Shown here piece after piece: positions 54,162 to 63,283 of a stretch of DNA of 64,000 bases (its first letter is position 1; the number at the start of each line of letters is the position of its first letter). The position numbers and the translations under genes were made by a program. Under the pieces are notes generated by a model. It had not been told where the DNA came from. It saw nothing but the letters and a program-made list of their open reading frames with translations, and made no database searches. This DNA comes from Chryseobacterium panacisoli (GTDB lineage: Bacteria; Bacteroidota; Bacteroidia; Flavobacteriales; Weeksellaceae). The stretch lies in the NCBI RefSeq assembly GCF_008274625.1, contig NZ_VTRU01000001.1, positions 2,046,001-2,110,000 of the forward strand, written 5' to 3'.

Positions 54162-54938
54162 ATGGAAAAATACACCGTATCATCAGATGGTCAGAAAATT
54201 CACTATAAAGAATCAGGCAACGGAAATACCACCTTAATCTTTGTGCATGGATGGCTAGGCAATACCGAATGGTGGGCAAGTCAACAGGAAAATTTCAAAA
54301 ATAAATATCATATTATCCAGATAGATCTTGCGGGACACGGAAAATCAGCCGCATCCAGACAGGAATGGACCAGTACCAGATATGCCGACGATATCAAAGC
54401 AGTAGCTGATGCTTCCGGTTCTCAGGAAGTTATTCTTGTTGGCCATTCTATGTCCGGAGCTTATGTACTTGAGGCCTCATTGAAAATCCCACAGGTAAAA
54501 GCCTTAATTCTCATTGATACATTGAAAAATTTAGATGAATCTTATACGGAAGAGCAGACCGAAGAAGTTTTATCATTGTATAAATCTGACTTTAAACACA
54601 CTGTGGAAAACCTTCTGCCACAATATCTGTTTGTTGAACAAACTCCTTCTGACGTAAAAGAAAGATTACAATACGAATTTCTTCAGAATGAACCTGAACT
54701 GGCAATCAATGTCCTCAGACCATTGTATAAAACTGATTTCAGAACAATTGCAAAGCAAGTTCAAGTACCCGTGATAGCGATCAATTCTGACGCTTCTCCT
54801 ACAGATGTGGAAGCTAACCGCCAATATTTAAAAAACTATGATTATGTTACCATTGAGGGAGTCGGACATTATCCTATGTTGGAAAAACCGGATGAATTTA
54901 ATGCGATTCTTGATGGAGTTATCAAAAAATTAATCTAA
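54162..54938 (+). CDS. Alpha/beta hydrolase
   Basis: 258 residues, single domain. Oxyanion region FVHGWLGN, nucleophile elbow GHSMSG (Ser near residue 93), acid residue in NSDASPTD region and His in GVGHYPMLEKP. No signal peptide, so cytosolic. Similar to haloalkane-dehalogenase/esterase-type hydrolases; substrate unknown. DUF2200 follows after 6 bp, indicating an operon. Confidence 0.9.
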   Translation: MEKYTVSSDGQKIHYKESGNGNTTLIFVHGWLGNTEWWASQQENFKNKYHIIQIDLAGHGKSAASRQEWTSTRYADDIKAVADASGSQEVILVGHSMSGAYVLEASLKIPQVKALILIDTLKNLDESYTEEQTEEVLSLYKSDFKHTVENLLPQYLFVEQTPSDVKERLQYEFLQNEPELAINVLRPLYKTDFRTIAKQVQVPVIAINSDASPTDVEANRQYLKNYDYVTIEGVGHYPMLEKPDEFNAILDGVIKKLI

Positions 54939-54944
54939 TATTTA

Positions 54945-55301
54945 ATGATGCAGAATACCAAAATTTTCACAACGGCTTTTGCCAGTGTTTATCCACATTA
55001 TATTCAAAAAGCAGAAAAAAAGGGACGTACTAAAGAGGAAGTACATGAAATTATATTCTGGCTCACAGGATATAATGAAAAAGGACTGCAGGAAATACTG
55101 GATCACAAAATTGATTTTAAAACTTTTTTTGAACAGGCTCCGCAGATGAATCCTAATGTTTCATTGATTACAGGTATGATTTGTGGATATCGTGTAGAAG
55201 AAATTGAAGATGAGCTTATGAGAAATATCCGCTATCTGGACAAACTGATTGATGAGCTGGCAAAAGGAAAGAAAATGGAAAAAATTTTGAGAACAGCTTA
55301 A
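54945..55301 (+). CDS. DUF2200 family protein
   Basis: 118 residues; [38 protein letters not shown] and the [31 protein letters not shown] block identify DUF2200. Members occur next to hydrolase genes in many bacteria; function unknown. Start at 54945 or one codon later (MMQ) cannot be decided. Confidence 0.9.
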   Translation: MMQNTKIFTTAFASVYPHYIQKAEKKGRTKEEVHEIIFWLTGYNEKGLQEILDHKIDFKTFFEQAPQMNPNVSLITGMICGYRVEEIEDELMRNIRYLDKLIDELAKGKKMEKILRTA

Positions 55302-55450
55302 AAAATAAATATCCTTTTATGATCTTATAAATCTGAAATATCTCTTCTCCATTTCAAAAAACTTCCCGAAATTAGCGGTCTGTGCGTTAAATACTATTCA
55401 ATGAAATAAAAATTTAAATTACAACATACAGCAAAACTTAGTATAAGTTT

Positions 55451-55569
55451 TCTTCGGGGCAGGGTGAAATTCCCTACCGGCGGTTACAGTCCGCGACTCC
55501 TTTCTTATGAAGGGACTGATCTGGTGAAATTCCGGAACCGACAGTTAAAGTCTGGATGGGAGAAGAAAA
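55451..55569 (+). ncRNA. FMN riboswitch (RFN element)
   Basis: The conserved RFN core is intact: TCTTCGGGGCAGGGTGAAAT, CCCTACCGGCGGT, AGTCCGCGAC, GGACTGATCTGGTGAAATTC and the closing GATGGGAGAAGA. FMN binding would lower expression of the ribB gene 95 bp downstream. Confidence 0.96.
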
Positions 55570-55578
55570 TGAGATGAC

Positions 55579-55606
55579 CAATAAGATTCCTTATGGACTC
55601 TTATTG
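55579..55606 (+). promoter_or_regulatory. Possible expression-platform hairpin of the FMN riboswitch
   Basis: CAATAAGA and TCTTATTG form an 8-bp stem just behind the RFN element. No long T-run follows, so the switch may act by translation or another fold rather than by intrinsic termination. Confidence 0.45.
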
Positions 55607-55663
55607 CGTTGTATTTCATTTCCATGTACCGAAGACTATTTTAACTTTTAAAAGTAAAATAAC

Positions 55664-56311
55664 ATGGAAAAATTATTAGAACAATTCGGAGCAACCTCCA
55701 AAGAACGTGTAGAAAAAGCACTTTCAACTTTACAACAGGGAAAAGGTATTCTACTGGTAGATGATGAAAACCGCGAAAACGAAGGCGACATTATATTTCC
55801 CGCTTCCACAATTACAGAACAGGACATGGCACTTCTGATCCGCGAATGCAGCGGTATCGTCTGCTTATGTATTTCTGAGGAAAAAAGCCGCCACCTCAAC
55901 CTTCGTCCGATGGTAGAAAACAACAATTCAAAAAATCAAACTGCATTCACCATTTCCATTGAAGCCAGAGAAGGTGTGGAATCAGGTGTTTCTGCTAAAG
56001 ATCGTGTAACAACAATCAGAACTGCTGTAGCAGCAGGTGCTCAGGCAGAGCACATTGCAAGTCCGGGGCATGTTTTCCCTCTGATTGCCAGAAAAGATGG
56101 TGTATTTGAAAGACGCGGGCATACCGAAGGCAGCGTAGACCTTGTAAAAATGGCCAATCTGGGTGATGATGCCGTACTTTGTGAACTGACCAATGAAGAC
56201 GGTTCTATGGCAAGACTTCCGGAAATTGTAGACTTTGCTATCAAAAAAGGGATGAGCGTTGTGACCATCGAAGACATTTATGCTTATCGTAAAGTGGTGA
56301 TGAGCAATTAA
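55664..56311 (+). CDS. ribB: 3,4-dihydroxy-2-butanone-4-phosphate synthase
   Basis: 215 residues: a stand-alone RibB without the GTP cyclohydrolase II part of fused RibBA. It makes the four-carbon unit of riboflavin from ribulose 5-phosphate. Active-site motifs: [23 protein letters not shown], and [11 protein letters not shown] .. [13 protein letters not shown]. The upstream FMN riboswitch confirms the pathway. Confidence 0.96.
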   Translation: MEKLLEQFGATSKERVEKALSTLQQGKGILLVDDENRENEGDIIFPASTITEQDMALLIRECSGIVCLCISEEKSRHLNLRPMVENNNSKNQTAFTISIEAREGVESGVSAKDRVTTIRTAVAAGAQAEHIASPGHVFPLIARKDGVFERRGHTEGSVDLVKMANLGDDAVLCELTNEDGSMARLPEIVDFAIKKGMSVVTIEDIYAYRKVVMSN

Positions 56312-56337
56312 ACTTAAATATTTTTAACGCACAGAGG

Positions 56338-56369
56338 CGCCTGCTGATATGATCAGCAGGTGTTTTTGT
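56338..56369 (+). terminator. ribB terminator
   Basis: CCTGCTGAT, loop ATG, ATCAGCAGG then TGTTTTTGTT. Confidence 0.88.
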
Positions 56370-56448
56370 TAAAAATTTAATCAAAAACAAATAAAATTAA
56401 CATTTTGATACCATATTTTAATTATTTTTAACAAAAAAAATCTTGACT

Positions 56449-57450
56449 ATGAAAAAATCTTTACTCCTTTTATTAGGAGCTTCTGCAATGTTTTCTGCGC
56501 AGATCACGCTTACAAAAGCAGCCAATGACCCTATTTCCGGAAACGTTGTCAATTACAATCACGTAACCGGAGTAGTAAACAACTCTGCAACAGGGGCTAA
56601 TGCTACATTTTCAAACGGAGGTCTTACCATGGGAGTTTCATCAGTAACGACTTATTCGACTCCTACTTCTGCTGAAATAACAACTTTTCCGGGTTCAACT
56701 ATTAAAATGGCAGATGGGGCAACAACCATTTATTACAAAGCTTCTACTACTAAACTGGAAATCACGGGAATTGTAAATCCACAGGCAACTTTAAATTTTA
56801 ACGTGGATAATGGTACTTATAATAGTTATCCATTGACCTATGGACCTGCCCAAAATGATACAGCCAAAGGAACTTTCTCTTCATCTTCTGCCAATGGACT
56901 GTTCAGCGGTACAATGGCTGCCATTGCTGATGCATACGGAACGCTCATTATAGGGAACCAAACATATAGTAATGTTCTTAGAGTAAAATATACACAGAAC
57001 TTTAATCTATATGCATCTTTTGATATTATTTATGCTAACCCTATTGGAACAGTTACCAATACAGCCTATGCTTATTACGATGCTTCTCACAGATATGCTT
57101 TGCTAAATTCTACAAGCGGAAATATCAGTGTTCCTTTGTTAAGCATCAACCAGACAGTAGCCACTGCATTAGCTTTAAACGAAGCATTTCTGGCAACTAG
57201 CAATGCTGCCGTGAAAAAAGAAAACTTAATGGTTTATCCTAACCCTGCACAGGACTTTATCGGCTTTAAAGGAAATACAGACCATTATTCCAAAGCAAAT
57301 ATTTACAGCCTGGATGGGAAACTGGTTAAAACTTCCGATGTAAAATCAGGAAATATTCAAATCTCAGACCTTCCGCCAGCTTCTTATTTCATCGAGATCA
57401 GTGGAAAAAATGCTGCAGACACAAAGAATACAAAATTCATCAAGAAATAA
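56449..57450 (+). CDS. Secreted protein with T9SS type A sorting domain
   Basis: 333 residues from the ATG at 56449 (a TTG two codons earlier gives a poorer signal). Signal peptide MKKSLLLLLGASAMFSAQ. The middle is Thr/Ser/Asn-rich and beta-stranded, without a known domain. The C-terminus MVYPNPAQDFIGFKGN .. IYSLDGKLV .. LPPASYFIEISG .. KFIKK is a Por sorting signal, so it goes out by T9SS. Converges with the TonB-type gene at a shared terminator. Confidence 0.88.
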   Translation: MKKSLLLLLGASAMFSAQITLTKAANDPISGNVVNYNHVTGVVNNSATGANATFSNGGLTMGVSSVTTYSTPTSAEITTFPGSTIKMADGATTIYYKASTTKLEITGIVNPQATLNFNVDNGTYNSYPLTYGPAQNDTAKGTFSSSSANGLFSGTMAAIADAYGTLIIGNQTYSNVLRVKYTQNFNLYASFDIIYANPIGTVTNTAYAYYDASHRYALLNSTSGNISVPLLSINQTVATALALNEAFLATSNAAVKKENLMVYPNPAQDFIGFKGNTDHYSKANIYSLDGKLVKTSDVKSGNIQISDLPPASYFIEISGKNAADTKNTKFIKK

Positions 57451-57458
57451 TAAAAACA

Positions 57459-57490
57459 AAATCCCCGCTCCTACAAATGAGCGGGGATTT
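57459..57490. terminator. Bidirectional terminator
   Basis: AAATCCCCGCTC and GAGCGGGGATTT, 12-bp perfect stem, between converging genes. Confidence 0.93.
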
Positions 57491-57514
57491 CTTATTAACA
57501 TTTCAAAATTGCTT

Positions 57515-59599
57515 TTAAAAAGTAGCTGCAGGAGCTGTTTCGTTATTAAGCTTCCGCTGAAGTTCCGTCTTTTTCCCTTTAGAAAAATCATAGCTTAATC
57601 CTAATACAAACATGGATTTATTATTCATAATCTGAGTATGAATTTTATAATCCACTAAGCTTTCCGGTAAACTTTTCGTTTTATATTCCGAAGGCATACC
57701 TATCCAGTACATTCCTGTGGAAAACGTCCAGTTCTTGTGTTTATAGCTTACAAAAATATTATTCTGATTTTCGTTTGTATTGAGAAAAGCTCCATTAAGA
57801 TTATATACCGGAATATTGAACTGATATTGAAGTGAGAAGGATTTATATTCTGAAGAAAGCGAAAAATAATTTCCTAAAAAATCATTCTTAATCAAAGCGC
57901 CGGTACTGGTTTTTACCGTTTCAGAAGTAGGCGTAATCACAGCTTTTATTACAAGCAGGCTATTTCCGAAAGGTTTATAAGATCCTGTAAGCTGTACTCC
58001 ATACCGCTGTCCGTTTTTACCGTTTTCATAGGTCAGTGCATAGCCTCCCAATACGTCATCCTGAACATAATACTGATTGATTACCCTGTTGGTATACCGG
58101 TAAAATAAACCTGCATTGAAATCAAAATATTTATTATTAAAAGAATAGGTCAGGTTGTTAGAAAATACCTGCTGAGATTCTAAAAAAGGATTTCCTCTTT
58201 GGACAATATTAGGAGCAAGCTGCACCACATTACTGCTCAAAGCATTACTCCATGGGCTTACCGGATTATAACTTGCTGTAAAACGAAGGTTCTGATTGTT
58301 TTTAAGTTGATAGGCTAAAATCACTTTTGGAGTAAAAGTCCATTCATCAAAAGTATTCTCTGCACTTTTGTTGTGGATATTCGTTAGACCAGCTCCGATA
58401 CGGTAGCTGAATTTATCAATTTTCCCTGCAAACTCTGTGTAAAAATACTGTTCCAGATAATTGACACTGTATTGAGAATATCCGGCAAGATTATTCAGAT
58501 CATTTGAAATAGAGGACCTGGAGATACGATATCCGGATGAAAGTTTCCCTGCTTTAAAATCATGAGTATGGGCAAGTTCTCCTACCAGACTCGTTTGCTT
58601 TGCCTTTAAAACCATATCATTATCATATACTGAAAGTCCTGAGCCCTCAATCCACTCCTTCGCTGTTTCTGAAGTATTAGTCGTGTAATGAGAACCTACT
58701 ACATTAATGCTCAGCTCATCTTTTTCACCAATCTTTTTAGAGTAATAAAGATCCAGCTTAGGAATCACATAATCCGAACCGTTATTTTTAAACATTGCAT
58801 GTTCTTCCTTCAGATCATCCTCACTAAAGACACTCTGCCCTACTCCTTTTGAAAATCTGCTGAAAATATCCATATTCAGTTTGGCCTGAAAAGCATAATC
58901 ATCAGGAACGAGTCTGGTATAACGTATAGCAACATTCTGGAAAGTATACCCGAAATGATCTTTCCTATTCTCATCAGAACGATAATGCTTTCCGTTCAGC
59001 TGGTAATCATAAATACTGTTTACTCTTCGGTCATCATAATCCCTCAGATTCAGAGAATATTCAAGTCCGAAATTATTTTTCCCTTTGGTATAATTGGCAT
59101 AAGCAGAGCCATTCACAAACCCCGTATTGAGAGCTGTAGAAACATCAGCCCCGAACACATATCCAGTTTCTGTAGATTTCGTCAGAATATTAACTACAGT
59201 ATCTGCCCTTGTTGCCCATCTTGCCGGCGGAATATCATAATACTCAACCTTCACAACCTCACTGGGAGCTACACTTCGGATCTGCATATCTGTAGCCTCA
59301 ATCCCGTTGATCAGAAATAATGTAGTCCCTCCTTTCGTACTGGTAATAGTATTCGCTACCGGATCCAGCTGTAATTCCGGAAGGGTACGAAGCAGATCTT
59401 TTGCATAGCGTGCTCTTTCCAATGCTTCTTTATCAAAAGTATAAACGGCTTTATCCGCAAACTGTTTTTTACGTTGTGATTTTAAAATAACTTCCTGAAT
59501 CTCTTTTGTTGCTGCAACATCGGCTGTATCATTTTTATTCTCCTGGGCAAAAGTAAAAGCTCCGCAAAGAAAGAATATGGTATAAATAGTTTTTTTCAT
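57515..59599 (-). CDS. TonB-dependent-receptor-like outer membrane beta-barrel protein
   Basis: 694 residues, signal peptide MKKTIYTIFFLCGAFTFAQ. A short plug domain (LLRTLPELQLDPVANTITS .. GGTTLFLINGIEATDMQI .. VEYYDIPPARWATRADTVVNI) precedes a long barrel with many alternating aromatic strands, as in OMP_b-brl_3 family proteins. The N-terminal carboxypeptidase-like domain is absent. Ligand unknown; the length is shorter than SusC proteins. Ends at a shared terminator. Confidence 0.88.
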   Translation of the reverse strand: MKKTIYTIFFLCGAFTFAQENKNDTADVAATKEIQEVILKSQRKKQFADKAVYTFDKEALERARYAKDLLRTLPELQLDPVANTITSTKGGTTLFLINGIEATDMQIRSVAPSEVVKVEYYDIPPARWATRADTVVNILTKSTETGYVFGADVSTALNTGFVNGSAYANYTKGKNNFGLEYSLNLRDYDDRRVNSIYDYQLNGKHYRSDENRKDHFGYTFQNVAIRYTRLVPDDYAFQAKLNMDIFSRFSKGVGQSVFSEDDLKEEHAMFKNNGSDYVIPKLDLYYSKKIGEKDELSINVVGSHYTTNTSETAKEWIEGSGLSVYDNDMVLKAKQTSLVGELAHTHDFKAGKLSSGYRISRSSISNDLNNLAGYSQYSVNYLEQYFYTEFAGKIDKFSYRIGAGLTNIHNKSAENTFDEWTFTPKVILAYQLKNNQNLRFTASYNPVSPWSNALSSNVVQLAPNIVQRGNPFLESQQVFSNNLTYSFNNKYFDFNAGLFYRYTNRVINQYYVQDDVLGGYALTYENGKNGQRYGVQLTGSYKPFGNSLLVIKAVITPTSETVKTSTGALIKNDFLGNYFSLSSEYKSFSLQYQFNIPVYNLNGAFLNTNENQNNIFVSYKHKNWTFSTGMYWIGMPSEYKTKSLPESLVDYKIHTQIMNNKSMFVLGLSYDFSKGKKTELQRKLNNETAPAATF

Positions 59600-59766
59600 A
59601 TCAAAAGATGAATTATACTATTAGGACAATCAATCCCCGATGTGTATTACATTGATGATCGCTAACATTCAAGATTTGTCAATAATTTTTCTTTAAATTC
59701 TAATTATTATGTTAAATACAGCCCGTTTTTTGCTGGTACGATTTAACACCACAAAATATTAAAGTC

Positions 59767-60519
59767 ATGAAAAAAGCATTCATATTAATTCCGTGCTTTC
59801 TTTTTTCAATATTGGAAGCTCAGGAAATCCAAAACAATTCGGCAGAAAAGATGAATATCATCAAGACCAATGTTACAGCCTACGCTTTCAGAAACATTAA
59901 CCTGTCTTATGAGCGGGCTATCAATCAGTGGTTTTCGGTAAATATCGGTTTCGGGACAATGCCTGAAGGGAAAGTACCATTCATCAATGCCTTTTTGAAA
60001 GATGAAGATGAGAAAAGGTTTCGGAATCTTAGGGTAAAAGCCACCAATTTTACCATAGAACCCAGGTTTTATATTGGTAAAGGCTACGGAAAAGGATTTT
60101 ATTTTGCACCTTATTATCGGTATTCAAGCGTCACATCCAATACTTTTGATTTTTATTATGATTATAATGGTCCGAATGGGGTTACCTATCAGATTCCTCT
60201 TAAGGGTCAGGGAGATACCAAAGGAAACAGTGGAGGCCTGATGGTCGGAGTACAATTCTTTCTCACCAGAAGTCAAAATCTTGTCCTGGATTTTTGGATT
60301 GCAGGTGCTCACTACGGAAGCGGAAAAGGTGATTTTATGATGACCTCAGATTATGTATTGACTCCTGACATGCAGGCTCAATTAAAAAAAGAAATAGAAA
60401 ATCTGGATATTCCTTTTGTAGATTATACTGTGGAAACCAATGCCAACGGAGCCAAAATAAAAGTGGATGGTCCGTGGGCAGGCTTCAGAAGCGGACTTTC
60501 TATTGGATATAGATTTTAA
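59767..60519 (+). CDS. Outer-membrane-barrel-like protein, possibly DUF3575
   Basis: 250 residues with a signal peptide ending at LEAQE. The start of the mature part, MNIIKTNVTAYAFRNINLSYERAINQWFSVNIGFG, and the middle YFAPYYRYSS .. GGLMVGVQFFL, plus a final FRSGLSIGYRF strand, are typical of DUF3575/porin-like proteins in Bacteroidetes. Divergent from the TonB-type gene. Confidence 0.8.
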   Translation: MKKAFILIPCFLFSILEAQEIQNNSAEKMNIIKTNVTAYAFRNINLSYERAINQWFSVNIGFGTMPEGKVPFINAFLKDEDEKRFRNLRVKATNFTIEPRFYIGKGYGKGFYFAPYYRYSSVTSNTFDFYYDYNGPNGVTYQIPLKGQGDTKGNSGGLMVGVQFFLTRSQNLVLDFWIAGAHYGSGKGDFMMTSDYVLTPDMQAQLKKEIENLDIPFVDYTVETNANGAKIKVDGPWAGFRSGLSIGYRF

Positions 60520-60618
60520 AAATTTACCCATACCCATTATTCAACCGTTCTTTTTCAGAAAGGTTTATTTTTTCTGAAATTTGTATCTTGGATGCCAAAA
60601 CTTGTCTGAATAACATTT

Positions 60619-61911
60619 ATGAATTCATCCTCTATTACTACCGGCCAAAGAATCAAAGCCATCATTGGCGGATCTATAGGAAATCTTGTAGAATGGTATG
60701 ATTGGTATGCCTATGCAGCATTTGCCATTTATTTTTCACATTCATTTTTTCCGGATTCTGATATGAATGCACAGCTGATGAATACAGCGGGAATATTTGC
60801 GGTAGGTTTTCTGATGCGCCCCATTGGAGGCTGGATATTCGGAAGTATTGCGGACAAGATCGGAAGAAAAAAGGCAATGACACTTTCTGTACTACTCATG
60901 TCATTCGGATCTCTGCTGATTGCCCTTACTCCTACTTATAAGACTATCGGAATCCTGGCTCCTGCTTTATTACTGGTCGCCAGATTATTGCAGGGATTGA
61001 GCGTGGGAGGTGAATACGGAGTTTCCGCCACTTACCTCAGCGAAATGGCATCGGAAGATAAAAGGGGATTTTATTCCAGCTTTCAGTATGTAACGCTGAT
61101 CGGAGGCCAGCTGATTGCATTGGGAATACAATTGATTTTACAGAAACTTCTTTTAACAGAGACCCAGCTTGAAGAATGGGGCTGGAGAATTCCTTTTGTT
61201 ATTGGAGCATTACTCTCTGTTATCGCTTTATATTTAAGAGCCAATCTTCATGAAACCGAAGCATTTGAGAATAAAAAAGAACTTAGTGAAAAGAAAAAGG
61301 GAACGGTAACAGAACTTCTCAAGCATCCAAAAGCTTTGCTCACAGTAGTGGGGCTGACATTAGGCGGAACTCTTGCCTTCTACACTTATACTACTTATAT
61401 GCAAAAATTCCTAGTGAACACCGTTCATCTGACTAAAGAGCAATCTACCCTTATTTCATTTATTTCATTATTTATATTTGCCTGTCTGCAGCCTGCTTTC
61501 GGAGCATTATCAGATAAAATCGGAAGAAGGCCGCTACTTTTAGGCTTTGGGATTTTAGGAACGTTATTCACTGTACCTCTGCTCACTGCTTTAAGTACGA
61601 CAACTTCAGTGTGGACCGCCTTTTTCCTGATTATGGCATCCCTGATCATTGTCAGTGGATATACCTCTATCAATGCTGTTGTAAAAGCAGAACTTTTCCC
61701 TTCTGAAATCAGGGCGCTGGGTGTGGGACTTCCCTATGCACTTACAGTAGCTATTTTTGGAGGAACAGCAGAATATATTGCCTTATGGTTTAAGCAGACA
61801 GGAACCGAAAATTATTTCTACTGGTACATTACGGGATGTATTTTATTTTCTCTGATCGTTTATGCCGGAATGAAAGATACGAAAGACACTTCCACATTAG
61901 ATAAAGACTAA
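60619..61911 (+). CDS. MFS transporter, metabolite:H+ symporter (MHS) family
   Basis: 430 residues, 12 membrane segments. The N-terminal GSIGNLVEWYDWYAYAAFAIYF and the loop GSIADKIGRKKAM with RLLQGLSVGGEYG are diagnostic of the MHS group (KgtP, ProP, ShiA). A second motif A, GALSDKIGRRPLL, is in the C-half. The substrate is probably an organic acid or osmolyte such as 2-oxoglutarate, shikimate or betaine; the sequence alone does not decide. Ends before a 15-bp perfect hairpin. Confidence 0.93.
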   Translation: MNSSSITTGQRIKAIIGGSIGNLVEWYDWYAYAAFAIYFSHSFFPDSDMNAQLMNTAGIFAVGFLMRPIGGWIFGSIADKIGRKKAMTLSVLLMSFGSLLIALTPTYKTIGILAPALLLVARLLQGLSVGGEYGVSATYLSEMASEDKRGFYSSFQYVTLIGGQLIALGIQLILQKLLLTETQLEEWGWRIPFVIGALLSVIALYLRANLHETEAFENKKELSEKKKGTVTELLKHPKALLTVVGLTLGGTLAFYTYTTYMQKFLVNTVHLTKEQSTLISFISLFIFACLQPAFGALSDKIGRRPLLLGFGILGTLFTVPLLTALSTTTSVWTAFFLIMASLIIVSGYTSINAVVKAELFPSEIRALGVGLPYALTVAIFGGTAEYIALWFKQTGTENYFYWYITGCILFSLIVYAGMKDTKDTSTLDKD

Positions 61912-61931
61912 TATTATACTGTCTTATAAAA

Positions 61932-61964
61932 ACTGTGCGCCGCAGATTCTCTGCGGCGCACAGT
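61932..61964. terminator. Strong hairpin terminator
   Basis: ACTGTGCGCCGCAGA and its exact complement with a 3-nt loop, between the MFS gene and the converging small gene at 61972. Confidence 0.88.
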
Positions 61965-61971
61965 CTATTTC

Positions 61972-62187
61972 TTAATGATAGGCTTGCTTAAATTTTTCAA
62001 TCATATTGTCCAGATTATGACGCTGAACATAGATACTTTTTACCTCTTCATACCTCGGCGATTTATAGAAAACCTCATGGAAATCCATACTTCCGTTTCC
62101 TACTTTTACAACTTTCTGTACTTCGATATTTAACTTTTTCAATTCGTCTCTGAAGACTTTAAATTCATCTTGGATACTACTGCTCAT
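61972..62187 (-). CDS. Small conserved-looking hypothetical protein
   Basis: 71 residues, charged, likely two helices around a short strand (VVKVGNGSMDFHEVFYKSPRYEEVKSIY). No signal peptide or membrane segment. It converges with the MFS gene at the strong hairpin, which supports a real transcription unit. Family not recognised. Confidence 0.65.
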   Translation of the reverse strand: MSSSIQDEFKVFRDELKKLNIEVQKVVKVGNGSMDFHEVFYKSPRYEEVKSIYVQRHNLDNMIEKFKQAYH

Positions 62188-62406
62188 TAATATTTCTAGT
62201 TTTTTAGTTAAAAATTACGTTTACCCCTTCCAATGTAAGGGGTAACCTCTTAAATTCAGAATAAAGTTAGTAAATTTATCAACACAAAATAACACTTTGA
62301 CAATATTTTATTGTTTTTTTTACAAATAGGCAGTAAACTTTTATCTTATTAATGCATATTCCGTATTTTTAACTCGTCAAAAAATCACAACAACGTTATA
62401 CAAACT

Positions 62407-63081
62407 ATGAATAGTAAAGCATTTTTCTCTTTATTCCTTTTAACACTGCTTACTTTCCTGCATGCACAAAAAATGGAATTTAAGGCACCTGATTATTCTT
62501 TAATTCAAAAAAATATTGAAGATAAAAACTCGGAATTCTATTATCCGAAGCTTTTAAAAAGATTAAAACAGAATGATACACTTCTTACAAGCAGTCAATA
62601 TCGCCATCTTTACTTCGGTTACACCTTTCAAAAGGAGTATCATCCCTATAAAATCGGGAAGAAGGCTGAAGAGGTTGCCAAATATTATCGAGGGGAAGGT
62701 ATTTCACAAAAAGATCTTTCCAAAGGGATCCAATTATTTCTGGATGCATTGGATGAAAACCCTCTGGATCTGCGTGCCATGAATTATCTTGCGTATCTGT
62801 ATCATTTAAATAAAGACGACGCCACTGCTGAAAAAATCGCTGGAAATTTCCACGGATTATTAAACGCTATTCTCACTTCCGGTGATGGATTGAAATGTGA
62901 GACAGGATTTCATGTTATTTCCGTTACTGATGAATATGCGCTTTTGAACAGGTTTCAAATGGAAACCACGGCACAAAGCCATAATGGAAAATGTGATTAT
63001 CAGGAATTTGAAAAAGATAAGTACAAAATCCCGGGATTTTATTTTGATATCAGCAGATTTTATGGAAAAATATTAGATTAA
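62407..63081 (+). CDS. DUF4919-like secreted protein
   Basis: 224 residues, signal peptide ending at FLHAQK. The block FKAPDYSLIQKNIEDKNSEFYYPKLLKRLKQNDTLLT .. QYRHLYFGYTFQKEYHPYK and a TPR-like middle (NPLDLRAMNYLAYLYHLN) match DUF4919. The late part has a Cys pair (LKCETGF, GKCDYQEF). Function unknown. Confidence 0.82.
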   Translation: MNSKAFFSLFLLTLLTFLHAQKMEFKAPDYSLIQKNIEDKNSEFYYPKLLKRLKQNDTLLTSSQYRHLYFGYTFQKEYHPYKIGKKAEEVAKYYRGEGISQKDLSKGIQLFLDALDENPLDLRAMNYLAYLYHLNKDDATAEKIAGNFHGLLNAILTSGDGLKCETGFHVISVTDEYALLNRFQMETTAQSHNGKCDYQEFEKDKYKIPGFYFDISRFYGKILD

Positions 63082-63283
63082 TCTTTCTGATATTGTATTC
63101 ACAAGCTCACTAAGATTTACTGATTAACAATAAATTTCTAAACCATTTTCATATAATTTCTCCCTAATGACAAGGGTTTCGGGGCAAGGAGGAATATTTT
63201 TTCAAAAAAAAATCAAAATCTAGTGTAACATTTTTTCAAGGCTTGTCTCTAAAAGACAAATAAACCTTAAAACTTTAGAAATC